DNA of 5,354 nt, taken from Treponema sp. GTDB taxonomy: Bacteria > Spirochaetota > Spirochaetia > Treponematales > Breznakiellaceae. The notes beneath the pieces were generated by a model. It had not been told where the DNA came from, ran no database searches, and saw nothing but the letters and a program-made list of their open reading frames with translations. The translations under genes were made by a program, and so were the position numbers. The DNA is taken from NCBI GenBank assembly GCA_009786625.1, contig WQRT01000114.1:3830-9183 (forward strand), read 5' to 3'. This document shows, one piece after another, positions 1-5,354 of the stretch; the stretch's first letter is position 1; each line of letters opens with the position of its first letter.

Positions 1-1
1 T

Positions 2-109
2 TTGTTAAAAGAGTATAAGGAAACGCATCTGCCTGTCAGTTTTTCGATTAGATGGGAAAAGCGTCTTTCCAATGAGTTTATGAAACGCGCCGATGAATTA
101 TGCAAATGA
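2..109 (+). CDS. 3' end of an unidentified plus-strand gene (partial)
   Basis: The reading frame is open from the left edge and gives 35 residues before a TGA at 107-109; the other two plus frames have stops within the first 20 bases. The C-terminus reads RWEKRLSNEFMKRADELCK, which is charged, probably helical, and has no signal or membrane segment. The gene converges on the RNA ligase gene with only 6 bases between the two stops; such tight packing is typical of real bacterial gene ends and is the main support for the call. The aromatic-basic-Leu-Ser pattern followed by a helix is loosely like the last strand and helix of LysR-type regulators, but this is a weak impression and I do not assign a family. 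An open frame of 36 codons can arise by chance, so the call is moderate. Confidence 0.55.
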   Translation: MLKEYKETHLPVSFSIRWEKRLSNEFMKRADELCK

Positions 110-115
110 CGGCGG

Positions 116-1333
116 TTACCAGTTATCGATTAATTCCGCCGCGGGCAGCCATGAACTTTTCAATTCTTTATAATCAATTTTATTAAATAATGTTTCCAGA
201 TCGGCGTTTTCCTTGACCGCCTCGAACAGGAATGTCGAAAATGTTTTTTGCTTTTCCATGACGTGTAACGCAAAACGTTTTTTAGCTTCTTTTTGATCGG
301 AACATTCTTTGAGGCACTCGTTATAAAAACTTATTCCCTTTTTACAAAGAGCGGTTACTGCGCTTGTGAAGCCGATCCATTCGCGTGTTATATAATCAGT
401 TCTCGGTTGGATTTCCGGCCATGCGACGATTGCGTCATCGATGCTTCCCTGTTTAATTGCTTCAAATATCCGCGAGTCGGAAAAATTATCTTCGCCTTTC
501 AGATAGAAGAGGCTGCGGTAATGATCTGTTTTAATTTTTACACGGTTAAAATTTATATCCTGTATGACGACGCCTTCTTTTTCGTCGGTATCGACTGTTT
601 CGCAGTAAAATAAAACAGCGTCGATGTTCTTAAGGGCGAAAACCTCCGGGGTCGCGAATGTCAGGCCGAAGTTTTCCGATGCCCATTCAGGCGTGTGTTC
701 ATTTCCTTCCGGGTCCCGGCAGCCGAGCAGGTATAATTTTGTTTCCCGGTACGGAACGATGATCCTGTTGTAAGGGGATGTAAGCTCAAACATAAAAACC
801 CATAACGCGGGAAGGCGCTTGATCTCCTCCTCGTGTCCGCGCAGTGCATAATTGCGCAATGACGCGAATGTGTAAGGCGGCTGGAGGTTCTCGTCATTCT
901 CTGTGTTGATAAATTCTGGAACTTCAACACCAAGATCAAAACTTCCATTTGTCGTCCAAAGATCGCCGCCGTCCGCTTCTTTTAAAAGTTTTAAAAGCGA
1001 GCCGTCAAGTTTATCGCGCACAAAGAGCGGAGAGTTCCAGTCAATCGGGTCGGCGCTGCTTTCACCGTAATTGTTAAATTTGAAGAATGGCATAAGGTAC
1101 GGTTTTACATATCCGTCTTTACGGATATCATACACTGATCCTCTGCAGCAGCGCACAATCGGGTTTGTAAAATCTGAACCGAACTGGCTGTATCTAAACA
1201 TGACAAGATTGGGACGGGACGGATGATGTTTAACCTTTACGAAGTACGGAGGTCCGGCAAGTTCTTCTTCGAAATTATCCGGGTGTTTTAGAATAAAATT
1301 CGTCAGATAATCCCAACTGTCGTACTGTCCCAT
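116..1333 (-). CDS. T4 Rnl1-type ATP-dependent RNA ligase
   Basis: This 405-residue protein is a cytoplasmic ATP-dependent RNA ligase of the T4 Rnl1 family, which joins 3'-OH and 5'-phosphate RNA ends through a lysyl-AMP intermediate; in phage T4 it repairs cleaved tRNA. The nucleotidyltransferase motifs occur in order: an RCCRG block at 61-65 (like the CRG around Arg54 of T4 Rnl1), motif I KLDGS at 108-112 with Lys108 as the expected nucleophile, motif Ia TTNGS at 127-131, motif III FELTSPYNRI at 182-191 with Glu183, motif IV EKEGVVI at 251-257 with Glu253, and motif V VKIKTDHY at 265-272 with Lys266 and Lys268. The remaining 130 or so residues form a helical C-terminal domain that aligns by eye with the tRNA-specificity domain of T4 Rnl1 (374 residues), so the protein looks full length. 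Asn129 seems to replace the motif Ia lysine of T4. The ATG at 1331-1333 is the first start in the frame after a stop at 1385-1387; it has no Shine-Dalgarno sequence but a TATAAT box just upstream. The gene lies 31 bases behind citrate synthase. The natural substrate is unknown. Confidence 0.93.
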   Translation of the reverse strand: MGQYDSWDYLTNFILKHPDNFEEELAGPPYFVKVKHHPSRPNLVMFRYSQFGSDFTNPIVRCCRGSVYDIRKDGYVKPYLMPFFKFNNYGESSADPIDWNSPLFVRDKLDGSLLKLLKEADGGDLWTTNGSFDLGVEVPEFINTENDENLQPPYTFASLRNYALRGHEEEIKRLPALWVFMFELTSPYNRIIVPYRETKLYLLGCRDPEGNEHTPEWASENFGLTFATPEVFALKNIDAVLFYCETVDTDEKEGVVIQDINFNRVKIKTDHYRSLFYLKGEDNFSDSRIFEAIKQGSIDDAIVAWPEIQPRTDYITREWIGFTSAVTALCKKGISFYNECLKECSDQKEAKKRFALHVMEKQKTFSTFLFEAVKENADLETLFNKIDYKELKSSWLPAAELIDNW

Positions 1334-1340
1334 AAAAGAA

Positions 1341-1369
1341 ATTATACTATATGTTTTTAAAATTTTACA
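1341..1369 (-). promoter_or_regulatory. Putative promoter of the RNA ligase gene, giving a leaderless mRNA
   Basis: A perfect TATAAT lies at 1341-1346 on the minus strand. Seventeen bases upstream is TGTAAA (1364-1369), which matches only 3 of 6 bases of TTGACA. Only 7 bases separate the TATAAT from the ATG of the RNA ligase, so transcription would begin at or next to the start codon. This fits the absence of a ribosome binding site. The region is AT-rich, so a chance TATAAT is possible. Confidence 0.45.
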
Positions 1370-1382
1370 GATGTAAAATTTT
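1359..1382. repeat. Perfect 11-bp inverted repeat, possible operator or weak terminator
   Basis: The arms AAAATTTTACA (1359-1369) and TGTAAAATTTT (1372-1382) are exact reverse complements separated by GA. The repeat covers the last codons and stop of citrate synthase and overlaps the -35 region of the putative RNA ligase promoter. Its core TACAGATGTA fits TACANNTGTA, the operator core of the BlaI/MecI/CopY repressor family. As RNA it would fold into a hairpin with a four-base loop, but the stem has a single G-C pair and there is no uridine run beyond the arm itself, so it would be a poor intrinsic terminator. The repeat is certain; its role is not. Confidence 0.6.
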
Positions 1383-2744
1383 CTTTAACCATGTTAATAT
1401 TCCTTCCTTCCGCTTATCTATATCCATGTACTCAATCCGCGGCTGTACGCATTTATACGCCGGGCGGATTATTCTGCCGCCTGTGGTTATTTCTTCCAGA
1501 CGGTGGGCGCACCAGCCGGCGATTCTGCTTATGGCGAATATCGGCGTGTTAAGCTCGGCGGGAAGGCCGAGCATTTTATATACAAAACCAGAATAAAAAT
1601 CGACATTTGTGCAGATATCTTTATTTGAGCCTTTTACTTTCTTAAACACCGTTGGAACAAGCCGCTCAATCAGGCGGTAAAGGTTATATTCCTTCATCAA
1701 CCCTTTTTCGTCCGCGAGAGCTTCGGCTCTATCGCGCAGCAGGATCGCGCGCGGGTCTGTGATTGTGTAGACAGCGTGTCCCTGTCCGTAAATTAATCCT
1801 GTGCCGTCATAGGCTTCGCCCTGTAAAATTTTTGTTAAGTACGCCGAGACTTCATCCTCGCTTTCCCAGTTTTTTACATTGCGCATAATGTCATTCATCA
1901 TACCGATAACTTTTGCGTTAGCTCCGCCGTGCTTGAATCCCTTAAGAGAACTGAGTCCGGCGGCAATAGTGGAGTAGGTATCGGTGTCAGCCGAAGAAAC
2001 AACATGCACCGCGAATGTGGAGTTATTACCGCCGCCGTGTTCCGCGTGAAGAACAAGCGCCAGATCCAGAAGCTGTGCTTCATAGTGTGTGTATTTTTGA
2101 TCCGGCCTTATAAGCGATAGCAGCGTTTCCGCGCTTGATGCTGTCGGTTCGCTTGGATGGATAACAAGGCTTTCATGATCAAAGTAATGTTTTTTTGACA
2201 TATATGAGTAAGCGACGATAGTCGGAAAGCGCGCAATAAGCTCAATGCTCTGGCGCACCACATTTTCAGGCGACTGGTTTTCGGGATTTTCATCGGACGA
2301 GTACAGCGCGAGAATGGATGACGTGAGTTTGTTCATTATATCAGGCGAAGGCGCTCTCATTATCACGTCCTCTGCGAAATTTTTCGGCAGCGCCCTTGAG
2401 TTACCGATTAACTCGGTAAACTCATCAAGTTGTTTTTTGTCCGGGAGTCTGCCGAATAAAAGCAGATAAACTGTTTCTTCAAAGCAAAAACGATCGTGCT
2501 TTGCCGCGGATGCCGCGATGTCTTCCACATCGATTCCTCTGTAATAGAGTTTTCCGGGGACAGCGACCTTTTCGCCTTCATCCACGATGTAGCCGTGTAC
2601 TTCGCCGACACGGGTCAGGCCGACAAGCACGCCGGTGCCGTCCGCGTTGCGCAGGCCGCGTTTTACGTTATACTTGCTGAATAATTCACTATTGATATAA
2701 TGCTCGTCTGTTATTTCCTTCAGTTGGTTTTTAATATTTTCCAT
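1365..2744 (-). CDS. gltA: Citrate synthase (clostridial type)
   Basis: The 459-residue protein condenses acetyl-CoA with oxaloacetate to give citrate and CoA, the entry to the oxidative or incomplete TCA branch that supplies 2-oxoglutarate and glutamate. The catalytic triad of the family is visible: His236 in HAEHGGGN (233-240), His272 in LKGFKHGGAN (267-276) and Asp382 in NVDFYSG (380-386). Oxaloacetate-binding elements are GQGHAVY (320-326), DPRA (330-333) and Arg407 in ISRIAGW (405-411). An N-terminal extension of about 40 residues precedes the VGLTRVGEVHGY segment, and the length is normal for the larger clostridial enzymes. The ATG has AGGAG six bases upstream and an extended -10 promoter behind it. 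The gene follows the acyl-CoA synthetase on the same strand after 78 bases. A 2-methylcitrate synthase using propionyl-CoA cannot be excluded from sequence; no prpB- or prpD-like gene is in the window to favour it. Confidence 0.95.
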   Translation of the reverse strand: MENIKNQLKEITDEHYINSELFSKYNVKRGLRNADGTGVLVGLTRVGEVHGYIVDEGEKVAVPGKLYYRGIDVEDIAASAAKHDRFCFEETVYLLLFGRLPDKKQLDEFTELIGNSRALPKNFAEDVIMRAPSPDIMNKLTSSILALYSSDENPENQSPENVVRQSIELIARFPTIVAYSYMSKKHYFDHESLVIHPSEPTASSAETLLSLIRPDQKYTHYEAQLLDLALVLHAEHGGGNNSTFAVHVVSSADTDTYSTIAAGLSSLKGFKHGGANAKVIGMMNDIMRNVKNWESEDEVSAYLTKILQGEAYDGTGLIYGQGHAVYTITDPRAILLRDRAEALADEKGLMKEYNLYRLIERLVPTVFKKVKGSNKDICTNVDFYSGFVYKMLGLPAELNTPIFAISRIAGWCAHRLEEITTGGRIIRPAYKCVQPRIEYMDIDKRKEGILTWLKKILHL

Positions 2745-2750
2745 ATTCTT

Positions 2751-2755
2751 CTCCT
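2751..2755 (-). promoter_or_regulatory. Ribosome binding site of citrate synthase
   Basis: AGGAG lies six bases before the ATG at 2742-2744 and fixes this as the start codon. The wider string AACAGGAG also occurs before the acyl-CoA synthetase. Confidence 0.85.
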
Positions 2756-2766
2756 GTTAATGACCA

Positions 2767-2775
2767 ATTATAACA
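2767..2775 (-). promoter_or_regulatory. Extended -10 promoter of citrate synthase
   Basis: The minus strand reads TGTTATAAT here, a full extended -10 element (TGnTATAAT), 22 bases before the citrate synthase ATG. Transcription would start around 2758-2761, leaving a very short leader that still contains the AGGAG site. No good -35 is seen 17 bases upstream (CTCGCA, 3 of 6), which is normal for extended -10 promoters. It implies that citrate synthase can be transcribed independently of the synthetase. Confidence 0.6.
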
Positions 2776-2822
2776 TGGTATTTAAAATATGCGAGGATTT
2801 TTTTCTCAATTCAAAGAATCGC

Positions 2823-4679
2823 TCAGGCGTTTGAACTGTCTTCTTCGCGGATCTGCACGCGGCGTATTTTCCCGCTTATCGTTTTTGGAAGTTCGTTTAC
2901 AAACTCCACAATACGCGGATACTTGTACGGAGCTGTTGTCTTTTTTACGTGATCCTGCAATTCCGTTTTAAGTTCATCCGATGCTTTAAATCCTTTCGCG
3001 AGTACGACTGTCGCCTTAACGACAGTTCCGCGATCAGGATCGGGAACGCCGGTGATGGCACATTCAAGCACTGCCGGATGTTCCAAGAGAGCGCTTTCCA
3101 CTTCAAACGGACCGATGCGGTAACCTGAACTTTTGATCACATCGTCGTTGCGGCCTACAAACCAGTAATAACCGTCTTCGTCCTTCCACGCGACATCTCC
3201 AGTGAAGTAGACGCCGCTGTGCCAAACGCTTTTTGTCAGTGTGTCGTCACGGTAATAGCCGCCGAACATTCCCCAGGGTTTGCGCTTGTCAGTGCGCACA
3301 ACGATTTGCCCTTCTTCGCCCATATTGCACGGCGTGCCGTCTTCGCGTAACAGATCGATATCATAGCCGGGAGCCGGTTTTCCCATCGAGCCGGGCTTAG
3401 GTTCCAGCCACGGCCATGTGCAAAGTGATACCGTAAGCTCAGTCTGCCCGTAACATTCACGTAATTTAATCCCGGTGCCGCTTAAAAACTGATCGAAGAT
3501 TTCCGGGTTCAGTGGTTCTCCTGCCACAGAGCAGTGTTTGAGCGCGGAAAAATCGTATTTTTTTAGATCTTCTTTAATAAAAAACCGGTAGATCGTAGGC
3601 GGCGCACAGAAACTTGTCAATTTGTATTTGCATATAATTTCCAGCATAGCGGCTGGTACAAAACGATCGTAATCGTATACAAAGATCCCGGCTCCGCACA
3701 ACCACTGTCCGTATATGCATCCCCACGCCGCTTTCGCCCAGCCGGTATCGGCGACCGTTAGGTGCAAACCTTCGGGAACCACCTGATGCCAGTATTTTGC
3801 GGTCGCGATATGCCCCAGAGGATACGAGTAATCATGGCGCACCATTTTCGGCATACCGGTCGTGCCTGATGTAAAGTACAGGAGCATGATGTCGCTGTTG
3901 ACATTTACTTTTTCCGGTTTTTGAAAATCGCGCGATGCCTCATCCATTAAACGGCCGAAGTCCGCCCATGACGCCAGAGGTTCCGGCATCTGAAACCCGG
4001 ACTCCGCTCCGAGCGATGCGCCAAAGATTCCGGCGGCTCCGTCTGTTACGCTTCCCGTAAACGGGTCAATCTCGTGATACGTTTTCGTTTTCGCCATCAG
4101 GTTTTCTCTCGCCGCTTTCGCCGGATCGTAATCCTTCGGAGTGTGAACCGAGCGGACAAAGGCCTTGTATTGCAGGATAGATACCCCCGGAGATTCGCTG
4201 CTTCTTTCCATAACAGCCTCGGCTTCGTAAATGCGCTGCATTAAATCCTGATCGTCCACGCAGATAATAGCTTTGATATCAGCCGCGTTGCATCTGTATA
4301 TAATATCTTTTGTTGTAAGCAGATGAGTCGCAGGAATCGCGATAGCTCCCAGTTTGTGCAGCGCAAGCAGCACAGGCCAGTACTCCCAGCGGCGTTTTAA
4401 AATCAGCATAACCGGATCGCCTTTTTTGATTCCGGCTCTCTGTAAAACATTGGCCGCTCTGTTTGAATAATCCCTCATCTCCGCGTATGTAAAGGATGCT
4501 TCCGCTCCTTTTTCATCGCACCATTGCAGAGCGCGTTCATTCGCTTTCTCACGCGCTAATACGTCGATTACATCATAGGCAAAGTTAAAATTTTCCGGGA
4601 TATTAACGTTATAATTTTTATAGAAATCCTCGTAGGATTCATATTCATTTCTTGATAAATATCTGTCCAATAAAGACAT
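2823..4679 (-). CDS. Medium-chain-type acyl-CoA synthetase (AMP-forming)
   Basis: This 618-residue adenylate-forming enzyme activates a carboxylic acid with ATP to an acyl-AMP and transfers the acyl group to CoA. Family landmarks in order are the ATP-binding loop YFTSGTTGMPKM (268-279), CAPPTIYRF (358-366), YGQTE (410-414), YFTGD (491-495), the hinge region GRNDDVIKSSGYRIGP (509-524) and PKTISGKIRR (598-607) with the catalytic Lys604. The C-terminal third (SSGYRIGPFEVESALLEHPA and TAPYKYPR) closely resembles mammalian ACSM enzymes, pointing to the medium-chain or aromatic-acid group rather than plain acetyl-CoA synthetase. It is longer than the usual 540-580 residues because of extra sequence at about residues 158-233, just before the ATP loop. 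The ATG has AGGAG eight bases upstream. The regulator gene ends 60 bases upstream on the same strand, so the two are probably cotranscribed. No signal peptide or membrane segment is seen. The exact acid substrate cannot be read from the sequence. Confidence 0.93.
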   Translation of the reverse strand: MSLLDRYLSRNEYESYEDFYKNYNVNIPENFNFAYDVIDVLAREKANERALQWCDEKGAEASFTYAEMRDYSNRAANVLQRAGIKKGDPVMLILKRRWEYWPVLLALHKLGAIAIPATHLLTTKDIIYRCNAADIKAIICVDDQDLMQRIYEAEAVMERSSESPGVSILQYKAFVRSVHTPKDYDPAKAARENLMAKTKTYHEIDPFTGSVTDGAAGIFGASLGAESGFQMPEPLASWADFGRLMDEASRDFQKPEKVNVNSDIMLLYFTSGTTGMPKMVRHDYSYPLGHIATAKYWHQVVPEGLHLTVADTGWAKAAWGCIYGQWLCGAGIFVYDYDRFVPAAMLEIICKYKLTSFCAPPTIYRFFIKEDLKKYDFSALKHCSVAGEPLNPEIFDQFLSGTGIKLRECYGQTELTVSLCTWPWLEPKPGSMGKPAPGYDIDLLREDGTPCNMGEEGQIVVRTDKRKPWGMFGGYYRDDTLTKSVWHSGVYFTGDVAWKDEDGYYWFVGRNDDVIKSSGYRIGPFEVESALLEHPAVLECAITGVPDPDRGTVVKATVVLAKGFKASDELKTELQDHVKKTTAPYKYPRIVEFVNELPKTISGKIRRVQIREEDSSNA

Positions 4680-4687
4680 TTTTCTTA

Positions 4688-4692
4688 CTCCT
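4688..4692 (-). promoter_or_regulatory. Ribosome binding site of the acyl-CoA synthetase
   Basis: AGGAG sits eight bases before the ATG at 4677-4679 and supports that start. Its context, AACAGGAG, is the same as that before citrate synthase. Confidence 0.85.
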
Positions 4693-4698
4693 GTTATT

Positions 4699-4728
4699 GA
4701 GATGTCTGGTTTGTAATAAGTACATCTC
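4699..4728. repeat. 7-bp inverted repeat between regulator and synthetase genes
   Basis: GAGATGT (4699-4705) and ACATCTC (4722-4728) are exact reverse complements with a 16-base spacer. They occupy most of the 60-base gap upstream of the synthetase ribosome binding site. It could be an operator half-site pair for the neighbouring XRE-cupin protein, or a leader hairpin. There is no uridine run after it, so it is not an intrinsic terminator. Seven-base arms can occur by chance. Confidence 0.35.
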
Positions 4729-4739
4729 TTTAGATATAT

Positions 4740-5294
4740 TTAAAACACTATTGCTAAAAAGCGGGCTGATTTTCCTCCAAGAGCTTTCATACCATGAGGC
4801 TCGCTGGAATTGTAATAAACGCAGTCGCCTGGATTAAGTTCAATATCATGGCCGCTAATTGAAATCAGCAGCCGTCCCTCCATCACATAATTAAATTCCT
4901 GTCCGGGATGAGTGTTAAGACTTACCGGCTTATTTTCGGTTTCCGCGGCCGCTTCTACCATGAAAGGCTCGGCTCTTTTCCCGTGGAAATTGTACGCAAG
5001 GTTCCAGTAGCCGTACATCGGGCGGCGGCTTACTTCCGGCGCTTCACCTGAGCGCGTAACGCAGTATGTTTTTAATTTGGAAGCCGCTCCGCTCATTAAT
5101 TCCGACAGATCAACCTTAAAATGCGCCGCGATCTCTACAAGCGCGCCCACAGGAAAATCTTTTTCTCCCGATTCCCACGCGGTATATTCAACCGGATCAA
5201 AACCCAGTTCTTTTGCCAACGTTTCGATGGGAATTTCCACAATTTCTCTCAGCACTTTTACACGTGCCGCGATTTCTCTTGCTTTCTCATTCAT
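4740..5294 (-). CDS. XRE-family transcriptional regulator with C-terminal cupin domain
   Basis: The 184-residue protein has the two-domain layout of XRE-cupin regulators. Residues 6-67 form a lambda-repressor-like helix-turn-helix domain, with ETLAKELGFDPVEYTAWESG (24-43) as the turn and recognition region. Residues about 95-184 form a small cupin barrel with motif 1 NTHPGQEFNYVMEG (127-140) and motif 2 NPGDCVYYNSSEPHG (154-168). Candidate metal ligands are His129, Glu133 and His167; the first histidine of the usual HxH is Asn127. Family members bind DNA near the genes they control and sense a small ligand with the cupin. Its position directly upstream of the acyl-CoA synthetase, on the same strand, suggests that it regulates that gene, perhaps in response to the acid or its CoA ester; this is inference. 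The ATG has GAGAGG six bases upstream and overlaps the stop of the preceding gene, so translation may be coupled. Confidence 0.92.
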   Translation of the reverse strand: MNEKAREIAARVKVLREIVEIPIETLAKELGFDPVEYTAWESGEKDFPVGALVEIAAHFKVDLSELMSGAASKLKTYCVTRSGEAPEVSRRPMYGYWNLAYNFHGKRAEPFMVEAAAETENKPVSLNTHPGQEFNYVMEGRLLISISGHDIELNPGDCVYYNSSEPHGMKALGGKSARFLAIVF

Positions 5295-5354
5295 TTTTTA
5301 CCTCTCGACTCTACCGTTCCGTCTGAATGTGCGATATAAATTACCGGCGCTTTT
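5291..5354 (-). CDS. 3' end of an unidentified minus-strand gene (partial)
   Basis: One minus-strand frame is open from the right edge and encodes KAPVIYIAHSDGTVESRGKK before a TGA at 5291-5293. That TGA overlaps the regulator's ATG as ATGA, the classic arrangement of adjacent genes in one operon. The segment looks protein-like (a hydrophobic strand followed by a polar turn and a basic tail), but 20 residues are too few to assign a family. One other minus frame is also open, up to a TAA at 5298-5300, but its arginine-rich product is less protein-like. If this call is right, the regulator is not the first gene of its operon and its promoter lies outside the window. Confidence 0.5.
   Translation of the reverse strand, partial: KAPVIYIAHSDGTVESRGKK
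5301..5306 (-). promoter_or_regulatory. Ribosome binding site of the XRE-cupin regulator
   Basis: GAGAGG lies six bases before the ATG at 5292-5294. It lies inside the end of the preceding partial gene, as expected for overlapping operon genes, and supports this start. Confidence 0.7.

Noticed and set aside
24..72. Weak hairpins near the left edge (CATCT/AGATG and GGAAA/TTTCC) as a terminator for the RNA ligase
   Set aside because: Stems are only five pairs, they lie inside the opposing coding frame, and no solid uridine tract follows them directly.
293..613. Plus-strand open frame of 106 codons opposite the RNA ligase gene
   Set aside because: It lies wholly inside a gene with clear conserved motifs on the other strand; its product is cysteine- and phenylalanine-rich without recognisable domains.
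661..948. Minus-strand open frame of 95 codons in another frame of the RNA ligase gene
   Set aside because: It overlaps motif-bearing RNA ligase sequence, and its product is a basic, low-quality sequence with no family resemblance.
2800..2822. Possible terminator after the acyl-CoA synthetase (stem CGATTC/GAATTG)
   Set aside because: The stem is six pairs including a wobble, and on the minus strand it is followed by an A-run, not a T-run, so it does not look like an intrinsic terminator.
2789..2971. Plus-strand open frame starting in the gap between synthetase and citrate synthase
   Set aside because: Most of it is antisense to the conserved C-terminus of the synthetase, and no ribosome binding site precedes its start.
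5298..5354. Second open minus frame at the right edge ending in TAA at 5298-5300
   Set aside because: Its arginine-rich 18-residue product is less protein-like than the frame with the ATGA overlap; both cannot be the same gene end.

Overview
This window most likely comes from the chromosome of an anaerobic bacterium, probably a Clostridia-type Firmicute. That placement is an inference from three things: a citrate synthase with the HAEHGGGNNSTF active-site block that I associate with clostridial enzymes, good AGGAG-type ribosome binding sites, and an XRE-cupin regulator next to an acyl-CoA synthetase. A spirochaete or another anaerobe with related genes cannot be excluded. The base composition looks intermediate, and I see no phage structural genes, transposase, tRNA, rRNA or CRISPR array.

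All four complete genes are on the minus strand and are read from right to left. The right edge (5291-5354) holds the last 20 codons of an unidentified gene, whose TGA overlaps the ATG of an XRE-cupin regulator (4740-5294) in an ATGA arrangement. A 60-base gap with a 7-bp inverted repeat follows. Next come a 618-residue medium-chain-type acyl-CoA synthetase (2823-4679) with an apparent internal insertion, a 78-base gap carrying an extended -10 promoter, a citrate synthase (1365-2744), and, 31 bases on, a T4 Rnl1-type RNA ligase (116-1333). The left edge (2-109) holds the 3' end of a convergent plus-strand gene that stops 6 bases from the RNA ligase stop. No gene-free stretch is longer than about 80 bases.

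The first three complete genes make metabolic sense together. A ligand-sensing regulator sits in front of an enzyme that turns a free carboxylic acid into its CoA thioester, and downstream is an enzyme that condenses a short acyl-CoA with oxaloacetate. The gap between synthetase and citrate synthase shows no intrinsic terminator, so read-through is possible, but citrate synthase also appears to have its own promoter.

The odd member is the RNA ligase, an RNA-repair enzyme of the family best known from phage T4, sitting behind central metabolism with no Shine-Dalgarno sequence. A TATAAT box only 7 bases before its ATG suggests a leaderless transcript. A 24-bp near-palindrome covers the citrate synthase stop codon and the -35 region of that putative promoter. 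This junction (about 1334-1382) is the part of the window most worth a second look. I did not find a clearly new multi-gene system.
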